This document shows positions 27,319 to 35,980 of a stretch of DNA of 64,000 nt, one piece after another. The notes beneath the pieces were generated by a model. That model did no database searches and was not told the DNA's origin. It saw only the letters and a program-made list of their open reading frames with translations. The DNA is from CAXBDP01 sp963974465 (GTDB lineage Bacteria > Bacteroidota > Bacteroidia > Cytophagales > Cyclobacteriaceae): NCBI GenBank assembly GCA_049340005.1, contig JBMPIY010000009.1. One strand, 5' to 3'. Positions within the stretch are counted from its first letter, which is position 1, and each line of letters opens with the position of its first letter. A program made the position numbers and the translations under genes.

Positions 27319-28725
27319 ATGGCTCAAATAAGAGATAAGCAAAAACTGCTTATTATAAACGAAAATATGTGGCGAGTGATGTGGAAACTTTCGGTTCCTG
27401 CCATTCTTGCTATGGTATTATTCGGGCTCAATGCCTTTCTGGATGCCGTATTTGTAGGCCAACTAATCAATGCTACTGCCTTGGCTGCAGTTTCAATATC
27501 TTACCCGCTTTCTCAAATAACTTTTGGCTTAGGCTCACTTATTGGCATAGGTGCTGGAACGGTTTTGAGTATTGCTATTGGCGCAGGCGACACCAGTTCG
27601 CAGCAAAAAATATTAGGTAACATTACCACCCTGTGCTTTATCATATCGGCTGCATTTGCCATTCCATCATGGTTTTTCGCCGAAGAAATGGTTTCTCTTA
27701 TGGGAGCTGAAGGTGAATTGCTTAGGCTTGGAACGGAGTATTTCAAAGCCACCCTACCTGGTGCTTTCTTTTGGATTTTGGGTTTAGCAATCAACATGCT
27801 TATACGTGGTGAAGGTAAACTCAAAGAAGCAGCCTATATGATGGCCATCGGTTTAATTATCAATATCATTTTAAACCCAATTTTTATTTCAACATTTGAA
27901 ATGGGTGTGGCAGGCGCTGCTTGGGCCACTAATATTGGGATGATTACTTATGCGATTGTAGGATATTGGTATTTCCTTCGCGGTAAAGCCTCATTTGATA
28001 CAGATGTACGCTACTTGGGAATTGATAAAAAACTCTCCAAATCTATACTTTCTCTTGGCTTTCCATCATTGATCATGTCGCTGATGGGCTTGATTCAAGC
28101 ATTGGTGGTTTACAACGCCATCAACAATTACGGAACTCAATCGGATGTCGCATTTTTCGCGGCTTCCCACAGAACAGTTTTATTTCTGATTACTCCTCTT
28201 TTTGGATTGATGCGAGCTTTACAGCCAGTGATTGGGATGAACTATGGCGCTGGCAAAATGGACAGAGTGGAAAGTAGCTACAAAACATTCTCTCTGGCTG
28301 GTTTCCTTATCATATTTCCATTCTGGCTTTTGATGAATATTTTTCCTGAAAATTCGCTAAGCCTGATGTTACCAGGATATACTTATGGGCCAGAGGAGAT
28401 TTGGAATTTCAGAGTATATACATTTGTGCTTCCTTTACTCCCACTTGTTTTTATGGGCCTTACTTTCTTTCCATCTATTGAGCGAGGAAAAATTGCGAGT
28501 ATTTTAGCTTTACTGCGACAATTAATTTTTTATATACCTGTGATGCTCATTATTCCAATTTATTTTGGAATAAGAGGAGTGTTCTTTGGTGCAACTGTGA
28601 TAGACGTAATTATGACCATTTTGATAGTCTACTATGTAAATAAAGAACTCAAGAAAATCCGACAAAAAGAGGCTGTAAAAAAGCCAGACATTGCAGAAGA
28701 AGTAATACTATCTAAACAAGTTTAA
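27319..28725 (+). CDS. MATE-family efflux transporter
   Basis: This 468-residue membrane protein has about 12 helices in two halves. NMWRVMWKLSVPAILAMVLFGLNAFLDAVFVG is the first MATE block, with AINMLIRGEGKLKEA and IIFPFWLLMNI later in the halves. Members export cationic drugs or metabolites in exchange for Na+ or H+. The ATG at 27319 is chosen; a TTG ten codons earlier (27289) is less likely. The C-terminal 25 residues are hydrophilic and Lys/Glu rich. The substrate cannot be inferred from neighbours. Confidence 0.9.
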   Translation: MAQIRDKQKLLIINENMWRVMWKLSVPAILAMVLFGLNAFLDAVFVGQLINATALAAVSISYPLSQITFGLGSLIGIGAGTVLSIAIGAGDTSSQQKILGNITTLCFIISAAFAIPSWFFAEEMVSLMGAEGELLRLGTEYFKATLPGAFFWILGLAINMLIRGEGKLKEAAYMMAIGLIINIILNPIFISTFEMGVAGAAWATNIGMITYAIVGYWYFLRGKASFDTDVRYLGIDKKLSKSILSLGFPSLIMSLMGLIQALVVYNAINNYGTQSDVAFFAASHRTVLFLITPLFGLMRALQPVIGMNYGAGKMDRVESSYKTFSLAGFLIIFPFWLLMNIFPENSLSLMLPGYTYGPEEIWNFRVYTFVLPLLPLVFMGLTFFPSIERGKIASILALLRQLIFYIPVMLIIPIYFGIRGVFFGATVIDVIMTILIVYYVNKELKKIRQKEAVKKPDIAEEVILSKQV

Positions 28726-28813
28726 TACCGCCACAAACAAAGCGGTTTGCGACTAAGCTATCAGGAACTATATTTGCTTATAGGGTGATGGTTCACCATG
28801 AAAAATACAATGA

Positions 28814-29782
28814 ATGGAGTGGTTTAATAGTTTTTCCACATTTGAAGTAAGTGTAATTGGGCTTTTTTGCTTGGCCTATGTTTTATATTTCCGTCGCTGG
28901 TATCAGGCAGGCAAACTGCTCAAGCAAAAAGGCGGAAACTGGTCCTACAAATTTATAATCAGAAGTATTTATTTCGCTTTAATAATTGTGTCCTTACTCG
29001 GACCCACATTTGGCGTGACGCAAAAGGAAGTAGAATCAAGCGGCAAGGATATTTATGTATTGGTAGATTTATCAAAGTCGATGGATGCGCATGATATTGC
29101 TCCAACAAGAATTGAAAAAGTGAAGTTTGAGTTAAAAAAACTCGCGAATACTTTCGTCACTGACAGATTAGGTTTAATCATTTTTGGTTCCGAATCATTT
29201 GTCCAGTGTCCCCTTACTTTTGATAATTCAGCGCTTAATCTTTTTATAGAAACACTCAATACAAATTTGGTTTCTTCAAGTGGAACAGACTTTGGCCCTC
29301 CATTGAAAATGGCTTTAGATAAGCTAATTCAAGAAGGTGATCAGTCAGGAAAGCAATCTTCAAAAATTATTGTTCTTATAAGTGATGGTGAAGATTTCGG
29401 AGATGAAACCAGCGATGCAATAAGAGAATTGCGTAGAGAAGGCGTAAAAGTTTTCACCATTGGTGTAGGAACAGAGGAAGGTAGCACAATCAGAGATGGT
29501 GTGGATGTTCGTAAAGACCAAAATGGCCAACCTGTCGTTACACGTTTGAACTCTAGAGCGCTTAAGGAAGTTGCAGTAGAGACAGGCGGAAAATACTTTG
29601 AAATAAACGAGAGTATAAATGAAACTCCAAGGCTAATAAGCGCAATTGATAGTGTAGAAGGAGAGTTCAGACAAAGCCGACAAGTAGATGTGACTGCCAA
29701 TAAGTATTATTACTTCCTTGCGGCCGGCCTATTTTTAATGTTTGTAGATGCTTTGGTAAGTGTAAGATTATTTAAACTATGA
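28814..29782 (+). CDS. BatB/BatA-like von Willebrand factor A membrane protein
   Basis: This is a 322-residue protein with hydrophobic segments near 10-27 and 50-68 and one at about 297-315 flanking a VWA domain. The metal-ion-dependent adhesion site is DLSKSMD (Asp85, Ser87, Ser89), with SSGTDFG and ISDGEDFGD further on. This arrangement is that of the Bat (Bacteroides aerotolerance) proteins. The downstream TPR gene overlaps it by 4 bp (ATGA), so the two are translationally coupled. MoxR, BatA and BatD are not in the neighbourhood. Confidence 0.87.
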   Translation: MEWFNSFSTFEVSVIGLFCLAYVLYFRRWYQAGKLLKQKGGNWSYKFIIRSIYFALIIVSLLGPTFGVTQKEVESSGKDIYVLVDLSKSMDAHDIAPTRIEKVKFELKKLANTFVTDRLGLIIFGSESFVQCPLTFDNSALNLFIETLNTNLVSSSGTDFGPPLKMALDKLIQEGDQSGKQSSKIIVLISDGEDFGDETSDAIRELRREGVKVFTIGVGTEEGSTIRDGVDVRKDQNGQPVVTRLNSRALKEVAVETGGKYFEINESINETPRLISAIDSVEGEFRQSRQVDVTANKYYYFLAAGLFLMFVDALVSVRLFKL

Positions 29783-30627
29783 TAAAATTTATCTTAATAA
29801 TATTTCTAGTAATAAATCCCATTACTGACTTCAATGATATCGCTAAGATGAACACATTGAAGAAAGAAGCGCGGGAGGCATTTAACAATGGAGAGTTTGA
29901 AACTGCAATAAATAAGTACACAGTACTTATGCAGGAATATCAGCAAACTGACCCAAACATGTTGCTGAATTTATCACATTCATATTATAATGCAGGCAAT
30001 ATGGAAGAGGCCGAGAAAGCTTACAAACCGCTTATTGCTTCATCTGATATGAATGTTCGCTCCATTGCCAACCAGCAATTGGGCAATATGGCCTCTGCCA
30101 AAGAGGATTATAAAACAGCGCTAAACTATTACAAAGCTGCACTGAAAGCTGCTCCAGATAATGAGGAAGCTCGCTACAACTACGAGCTGACCAAAAAACT
30201 GCTTGATGAACAAAAAGAACAGCAGGAAAATGAAGATGGTGAAGAGGAGAAGCAAAATGAGCAAGAACAAGAAGAACAAGGTGAAGAAGAGAAAAAGGAG
30301 CAAGAGGAAGGTTCTGAAAGCGAAGAAGAAAATCAAGAAAAAGGCGAAGAGGAAAACGAAGAACAGTCTGAAGCTGAAAAGCAAGAAGGTGAAGCCGAGA
30401 ACGAAACCGAACAAGAAAATCAAGATCCTCAACAGCAAGAGCAAAACGAGAAAGATCAGAGAATGGAAGATATGCAATCTCTGAAAGAAAAGCTCGAAGA
30501 ACTCAACATGAATGAACAGACGGCCATGATGATATTGGAAGCTTTGAAAAATCAGGAAATTCAATACATCCAACAAAAGCGTCGTCAAACGAACCAACCT
30601 AAGAAATCAGGAAAGCCTGATTGGTAA
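29779..30627 (+). CDS. BatC-like TPR protein with Glu/Gln-rich tail
   Basis: This is a 282-residue protein with an N-terminal hydrophobic/signal segment (1-16). TPR repeats span about 25-145 (AREAFNNGEFETAINKYTVL, AEKAYKPLI, YKTALNYYKAALKAAPDNEE). A long Glu/Gln/Lys low-complexity stretch (about 148-235) is followed by a short helical tail ending in basic residues. This is the architecture of BatC, thought to scaffold VWA partners at the membrane. It overlaps the VWA gene by 4 bp. Function in aerotolerance is by analogy only. Confidence 0.84.
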   Translation: MIKFILIIFLVINPITDFNDIAKMNTLKKEAREAFNNGEFETAINKYTVLMQEYQQTDPNMLLNLSHSYYNAGNMEEAEKAYKPLIASSDMNVRSIANQQLGNMASAKEDYKTALNYYKAALKAAPDNEEARYNYELTKKLLDEQKEQQENEDGEEEKQNEQEQEEQGEEEKKEQEEGSESEEENQEKGEEENEEQSEAEKQEGEAENETEQENQDPQQQEQNEKDQRMEDMQSLKEKLEELNMNEQTAMMILEALKNQEIQYIQQKRRQTNQPKKSGKPDW

Positions 30628-30661
30628 AATCTAAAAACTATTATCAACCATATATTTAAAA

Positions 30662-31840
30662 ATGAGAGAAGTATATATCGTATCCGTATCTAGAACACCT
30701 ATTGGTAGTTTTGGTGGTGCATTAGCCGGACTTACAGCTCCGCAACTTGGTGCCGAAGCAATCAAAGGTGCATTATCAAAAATCAATTTAGACCCAGCCG
30801 AAGTTAATGAAGTGTATATGGGAAATGTGCTTACAGCCAATGTAGGTCAAGCTCCATCAACGCAAGCATCTATCTTTGCGGGTATTCCAAATAATACTCC
30901 TACAACTACCGTAAATAAAGTTTGTGCTTCTGGCATGAAAACCATTATGCTAGGAGCCCAGTCCATTATGTTAGGAACCAACGACGTGGTAGTGGCAGGA
31001 GGAATGGAATCCATGAGCAATGCTCCATTCTATCTTGAAAATAACCGCTGGGGAGCAAAACTTGGCCATGGCAAGGTAGTAGATGGCATTATTAGAGATG
31101 GACTTTGGGATGTGTACAAAGACTATCACATGGGTAATGCTGCTGAACTTTGTGCTACAGACAAAAAAATAAGCCGCGAAGATCAAGATGCCTATGCTAT
31201 AGAATCTTATAAAAGATCTGCTGCAGCTAGCGAAGCTGGCAAATTCAAAGGAGAAATCGCTCCTGTAAGTATTCCTCAACGCAAAGGTGACCCAATTGTG
31301 GTAGATACAGACGAAGAATATTCGAATGTAAAATTTGATAAAATCCCCTCTCTAAGACCCGTATTTGATAAAGATGGAACAGTAACTGCAGCCAATGCAT
31401 CTTCGATCAATGATGGTGCTGCAGCAGTAATACTTATGAGTAAAGAAAAAGCAGAAGCTTTAGGCATTAAGCCAATTGCTAAAATCAGAGGTTTTGCAGA
31501 TGCGCAGCAAGCGCCAGAGTGGTTTACAACTGCTCCTTCAGAGGCAATTCCAAAGGCATTGGCAAATGCTGGCGTTAAAGCTGAAGAGGTAGATTTTTAC
31601 GAAATAAATGAAGCATTCTCTGTGGTGTGTATTGCAAATAATCAAATCCTAAATCTTGACCCTAAAAAGGTAAATATTTACGGTGGTGCAGTTTCGCTTG
31701 GTCACCCAATCGGTTGCTCAGGTGCTAGAATTGTAGTAACGCTAAGTAGCATTCTAAGTCAAGAAAATGGCAAAATTGGAGTTGCTGGAATTTGCAATGG
31801 CGGAGGCGGTGCTTCTGCGATTGTAATTGAGAAAATGTAA
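30662..31840 (+). CDS. Acetyl-CoA C-acetyltransferase (thiolase)
   Basis: This is a 392-residue thiolase, usual length. The acyl-accepting Cys88 is in NKVCASGMK; the second active-site region GHPIGCSGAR carries the C-terminal His and Cys; the final CNGGGGASA loop is present. It condenses two acetyl-CoA to acetoacetyl-CoA or runs in reverse in fatty-acid or ketone breakdown. No other beta-oxidation genes are adjacent, so biosynthetic versus degradative use is open. Confidence 0.93.
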   Translation: MREVYIVSVSRTPIGSFGGALAGLTAPQLGAEAIKGALSKINLDPAEVNEVYMGNVLTANVGQAPSTQASIFAGIPNNTPTTTVNKVCASGMKTIMLGAQSIMLGTNDVVVAGGMESMSNAPFYLENNRWGAKLGHGKVVDGIIRDGLWDVYKDYHMGNAAELCATDKKISREDQDAYAIESYKRSAAASEAGKFKGEIAPVSIPQRKGDPIVVDTDEEYSNVKFDKIPSLRPVFDKDGTVTAANASSINDGAAAVILMSKEKAEALGIKPIAKIRGFADAQQAPEWFTTAPSEAIPKALANAGVKAEEVDFYEINEAFSVVCIANNQILNLDPKKVNIYGGAVSLGHPIGCSGARIVVTLSSILSQENGKIGVAGICNGGGGASAIVIEKM

Positions 31841-31862
31841 TTCCCAATTAGCAATAAAATTG

Positions 31863-31899
31863 AAATCCCTTTTTTGAGAAATCATAGAGGGATTTTTTT
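31863..31899 (+). terminator. Terminator after thiolase gene
   Basis: AAATCCCT and AGGGATTT form a perfect 8-bp stem with a 17-nt A/T-rich loop, followed by a run of eight or more T residues. Confidence 0.8.
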
Positions 31900-32022
31900 T
31901 ATTTACTATAGCCTCACTTTCATTAAGGGAAGCCATGTGCTAAAATAAACTTCTAATCCGCTCTAAATCATTCCCAACTTCAACTGTAATTCACTTGAAG
32001 AGGTAGAGGGATAATCTGAAAG

Positions 32023-33108
32023 TCAGTCTCTAATATTAATTTTTACCATTAATTGTCTGGCTGGGTAACGTGGATCATTGGTGAAAAATGTGAGATTTTT
32101 GTATTCCGTTCCTGTCCTTGTTGTAGTATCAAAATGGATAGTAACCTCTCCTTCTTCACCTGGAGCATAGCTATCTTTGGCCAAAGTGAATGTCACACAA
32201 TCGCAGTTGCTGATGATCTTGCGGATTACTAAATCACTTGCTCCTGAGTTTCTAAATTTGAAAGACTTTGTTGCCACCTCTCCTTTATCTGCATTGCCAA
32301 AATCTAATAGTGTTTCGGTTATACCCATAGAAGGTGCTCTGTTCAATTCCTCCCGCGTCATCGGTGGGAAATAATCTTCTACAGTCGATGTTATAATTAG
32401 CGGCTTCCTAGGCATTATTTCATCACTTGTCAAAATATTCACCGAATCAATAAAATATCCTACGTCATTTCTATTTGTCCCAAAATACAGAACTTCCATT
32501 TCGGTATGGCTACTCCCTATAATAGTATCTGCCAAAAATGAAAATTTCAAAAACTCAGCTTCAGTTTCTACTGCCAACAAATGAACAGTTTCTTCAGAAG
32601 CATTATAAATATCTACAATGTAGGATATGGTATCATTAGTTGTGAAATTTCCCATATTCACATACTTTGTTCTAAACCGTAGATTTCCCGCTACATGAGG
32701 AAATTCTCTCATCGGGTTGATAATCGGCATCACAACTGTACCCTCAATAATCAAATTGATAGGTGCTTCTAGCCCCTTCAAAAACACTTGAGTAATTCTA
32801 CTAAATGCACCTGGCCTATTCGTTGGGTCATACATTATTTGCACATAACCCAACTCACCTGGTTCAAGTGGATCTCCAGTATAGGCAGTTGTCGTGCATC
32901 CACAATCCATCTCTAGCTTGTCGATTTGCACTACTGAATCAGTCACATTTGTAAATGAAAACGAGACTTCCACCAATCCTGCTTGTTCCTTTACCCTTCC
33001 CAAATCTTTTCTTTCTTGGTCAAACTTAATCGGTAAAACGTTTTGAGCTTGAAGTAATTGCGAACAAAAGACAAAGACAAGAAATGATAATAGGTTTTTC
33101 AATTTCAT
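32023..33108 (-). CDS. Exported protein with two DUF1573 domains
   Basis: This is a 361-residue protein with a signal peptide (1-21, cut after LLQA). Two DUF1573 units are visible, one near residues 30-115 with CGCTTTAYTGDPLEPGE and one near 265-360 with NCDCVTFTLAKDSYAPGE. The middle part is a diverged beta-sandwich. The fold is immunoglobulin-like (ASH/MSP-type) and the paired Cys are conserved in the family. Function is unknown; such proteins are abundant and surface- or periplasm-located in Bacteroidota. It is divergent from trpS. Confidence 0.82.
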   Translation of the reverse strand: MKLKNLLSFLVFVFCSQLLQAQNVLPIKFDQERKDLGRVKEQAGLVEVSFSFTNVTDSVVQIDKLEMDCGCTTTAYTGDPLEPGELGYVQIMYDPTNRPGAFSRITQVFLKGLEAPINLIIEGTVVMPIINPMREFPHVAGNLRFRTKYVNMGNFTTNDTISYIVDIYNASEETVHLLAVETEAEFLKFSFLADTIIGSSHTEMEVLYFGTNRNDVGYFIDSVNILTSDEIMPRKPLIITSTVEDYFPPMTREELNRAPSMGITETLLDFGNADKGEVATKSFKFRNSGASDLVIRKIISNCDCVTFTLAKDSYAPGEEGEVTIHFDTTTRTGTEYKNLTFFTNDPRYPARQLMVKINIRD

Positions 33109-33198
33109 ATTTTTCGGATTAGATCCTTTTCAATTCAACAAAGTTACAGTCTCGCCACCGTTAATTTTATTAATTTGCATCCAAATTAAGAATTTAAC

Positions 33199-34170
33199 AT
33201 GGCGAGGATTTTAACAGGAATACAAAGTTCGGGAAGACCCCATTTAGGAAATCTGCTAGGAGCAATCATTCCAGCAATCGAAATGTCCAAACAAGGTGGA
33301 AATGATTCTCTTTTTTTCATAGCAGATCTTCATTCACTCACTACCATAAAGGATGCCGAAGTTCGCCGGCAAAATGTAAATGCTATTGCAGCGGCTTGGC
33401 TTGCCTTCGGCTTCGATACAGATAAGAATATATTTTATCGCCAATCCCGCATCAACGAGGTGTGCGAGCTCACTTGGTATTTGAGTTGCTTCACTCCTTT
33501 TCCCATGCTCAACAATGCCCATGCGTTCAAAGATAAATCGGACAGACTAAGCGATGTGAATGCGGGCCTTTTTGTATATCCCGTGTTGATGGCGGCAGAT
33601 ATTATTCTATATAGCGCGGATTTTGTGCCTGTAGGTAAGGATCAGCAGCAACATTTGGAAATGACTCGTGACATTGCCAGCAGCTTCAATTTCAAATACG
33701 GCGATACTTTTGTATTACCTGAGGCCAAAATCAATGAAGATTTAAAAACCATTCTGGGTACTGATGGCGAGAAAATGAGTAAATCATATCAAAACACGAT
33801 CGATATTTTTGATAATGAAAAGGATTTAAAAAAATCTGTTATGTCTATTTTAACAGATAGTACTCCTTTGGAAGAGCCTAAAAACCCTGATACCTGTAAT
33901 GTATTTAAGCTTTACAGTTTGGTAGCTGATACCAAGCAAACAAGCGAATTGCGAGCTAAATATGAAGCGGGAGGATTTGGTTATGGTCATGCTAAAAAGG
34001 AACTGTTGGCCTTATTTTTAGATAAATACGCAGAGCCAAGAAAAATCTTCAATTACTACATGGAGAACCCGCATGAACTAGAACAAAAACTAGTAGAAGG
34101 TGAAAAAAAAGCTAGAGCAATAGCTCAAGCAAAAATAGCTGATGTAAGAGCTAAATTAGGTTTTGCTTAA
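33199..34170 (+). CDS. trpS: Tryptophanyl-tRNA synthetase
   Basis: This is a 323-residue class Ic synthetase, usual bacterial length. The HIGH-like signature is PHLGNLLGA (about 16-24), the KMSKS loop is EKMSKSYQN, and GKDQQQHLEMTRD is the conserved Trp-binding/dimer region. It charges tRNA-Trp in the cytoplasm. It appears monocistronic, with 97 bp before tpx. Confidence 0.97.
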   Translation: MARILTGIQSSGRPHLGNLLGAIIPAIEMSKQGGNDSLFFIADLHSLTTIKDAEVRRQNVNAIAAAWLAFGFDTDKNIFYRQSRINEVCELTWYLSCFTPFPMLNNAHAFKDKSDRLSDVNAGLFVYPVLMAADIILYSADFVPVGKDQQQHLEMTRDIASSFNFKYGDTFVLPEAKINEDLKTILGTDGEKMSKSYQNTIDIFDNEKDLKKSVMSILTDSTPLEEPKNPDTCNVFKLYSLVADTKQTSELRAKYEAGGFGYGHAKKELLALFLDKYAEPRKIFNYYMENPHELEQKLVEGEKKARAIAQAKIADVRAKLGFA

Positions 34171-34267
34171 TCATTATCATTTGATAGCAAACGAATAGTA
34201 GAATTAATAACATTTATAACTCAGAGCAGTTTACTCTATTAAACCAGAAAACTTAAAATAAGATACA

Positions 34268-34765
34268 ATGGCAAAAATTACATTAGGAGGAACACCTTGC
34301 AATACCAATGGTGAATTACCTCAAAAAGGAGCTTCGGCACCAAATTTCAATCTAACGAAGGATGATTTATCAGAAGTGTCGTCAGATCAGTTTGCTGGCA
34401 AAAAAGTAATCCTCAATATATTCCCAAGTGTGGACACAGCAGTATGTGCCACTTCTGTTCGCAAATTCAACGAAAAAGCAAATAACCTTCCTGACACCGT
34501 TGTTCTTTGCGTTTCAAAAGACCTACCATTTGCACTTAAGAGATTTTGTGCGGCTGAAGGACTTGAAAATGTGCATGCATTATCTGATTTCAAAAACCGT
34601 GGTTTCGATACTGATTACGGTGTGAAAATAGTAGATGGCGGATTTAGTGGTCTTATGGCTAGAGCAGTAGTTGTGCTTGACAAAGAAGGAAAAGTGACAC
34701 ACAGCGAACTTGTTCCAGAAATTGGACACGAACCTGATTATGAAGCTGCAATTGCCGCAATATAA
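34268..34765 (+). CDS. tpx: Thiol peroxidase (Tpx, atypical 2-Cys peroxiredoxin)
   Basis: This is a 165-residue protein. The peroxidatic Cys60 is in SVDTAVCATSVRKF and the resolving Cys94 in KRFCAAEGL, the same spacing as E. coli Tpx. It reduces H2O2 and alkyl peroxides with electrons from thioredoxin. A 190-bp gap separates it from a hairpin terminator. Confidence 0.96.
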   Translation: MAKITLGGTPCNTNGELPQKGASAPNFNLTKDDLSEVSSDQFAGKKVILNIFPSVDTAVCATSVRKFNEKANNLPDTVVLCVSKDLPFALKRFCAAEGLENVHALSDFKNRGFDTDYGVKIVDGGFSGLMARAVVVLDKEGKVTHSELVPEIGHEPDYEAAIAAI

Positions 34766-34954
34766 ATCAGGCACTTCTTTCTGCACAATACCCATAAAAT
34801 TAGACTGCTTCAAATGAGCTACTTCTTACCTGCACTCAAATACTATTTTTAATAGTATCCAAAATAGTTGAGATAAAAGCTGTTAATCAAATGAAACATG
34901 TAGTATTTCCTAAAATTTAGTACACAACAAATCTAAAAATCATTTTATATTATT

Positions 34955-34990
34955 AAAAGAGGCTGTCTCATAAGTGAGGCAGCCTCTTTT
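34955..34990 (+). terminator. Hairpin terminator with GAGGCTGTCTCA motif
   Basis: AAAAGAGGCTG and CAGCCTCTTTT form a perfect 11-bp stem; the loop itself contains a weaker TCTCA/TGAGG pairing. A T-rich tail follows. A close copy lies at 63001-63034 on the other strand. Confidence 0.75.
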
Positions 34991-35632
34991 GGTTTTTCAT
35001 CTCTACAAAAAACTTCTAATGTAATTTTTCAACTATTGTATTTATAGGCAAAAATAACTAGGTTTAACAACAAACTATGGAAAAACTTTATTTTAATGAA
35101 AACAGCACAACGTAAACATGTAAAATATCTCAAAATCAAGCATTAAACTAATACAACAAGTAACCTAGGTGATTCATTTAACAGACAAGATTTACAAAAA
35201 ATTAGGATAAGCGAAACTAATTATAAAGCTGAATCAGAAATATTTTCACCTAACTACTTAATTTGCTTTGAAAAGATTTCATTCCTCTATTCATTGAAAT
35301 ACTTGTTTCAATGAATATATAACAACCAACACTAAGCAGATAAGTAGTAAAGTGAAATCAGCTTAGTAATTTGCAGCAAACTAGTTTAATTGTTAAACTC
35401 AACTTATTAAACAAGATTATATCTTCAATAAGTTAACAACTAAATAAGATCCAGTTGATGGTTAACCCAAATAATTTATTCTACATAGCGACTCAAGGAA
35501 TTCGGATCATTAGACAATCATAATTTATTGTCTTAGAAACAATTACACACAAAGTAGAACAAATATCTATTCGTAAGCCACCAAGGATAGTGAAAAGTTT
35601 ATAATCATTTACCACCATGAAAACAGGAACCC
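34991..35632. other. AT-rich non-coding region with three inverted repeats
   Basis: No convincing gene is present on either strand; all frames are broken by close stops. Inverted repeats are ATTCATTGAAA/TTTCAATGAAT (35289-35316, 11-bp perfect arms, 6-bp spacer), AGTTTAA/TTAAACT (near 35383-35399), and a nested AACTTATT...AAGAT/ATCTT...AATAAGTT (35401-35434). Some may be operators or a structured leader of the downstream kinase module. Confidence 0.5.
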
Positions 35633-35980
35633 ATGAAAAATGCATCAAATCGTAAATTCTCAGTTCAATTGAGCTTTGAAGAAATACGGTTACCACCCTT
35701 TGAAGATATTTTGATACTAGGAAAAAAATGCCCCCAAGGTAGAATTGGAATCTATAAATCTTTTGAACTGCTAGTTCCCAATGAATTTGAAACGTTTGAA
35801 ATTGAAGACGAAATAGTTGAAGCAATATTTGTAAATAAAAGGGTGCTTAAAAAATTAGATAAAGATAAAGTACTCAAAGTATTGAAAGAAAAAGTATTTC
35901 CGTACGTTTCAGAATCTGAGATACTAAAAGTGAATTTTAAATTACGAATCATTTATGATTCGGTTGAAGGAGAGTTCTGA
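35633..35980 (+). CDS. Unknown 115-residue protein coupled to CBS-histidine kinase
   Basis: This protein has no signal or membrane segment. It has alternating strands and charged helices; a conserved-looking C-terminal strand reads LKVNFKLRIIYDSVEGEF. No known domain is recognised. The stop codon TGA shares its A with the ATG of the next gene, so the two are translationally coupled and probably work together, perhaps as a sensor partner of the kinase. Base composition is very AT rich, unlike most of the window. Confidence 0.7.
   Translation: MKNASNRKFSVQLSFEEIRLPPFEDILILGKKCPQGRIGIYKSFELLVPNEFETFEIEDEIVEAIFVNKRVLKKLDKDKVLKVLKEKVFPYVSESEILKVNFKLRIIYDSVEGEF

Noticed and set aside
30121..30597. 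Leu/Phe-rich antisense reading frame opposite the BatC-like gene
   Set aside because: It is the complement of the Glu/Gln/Lys low-complexity stretch, a composition artefact.
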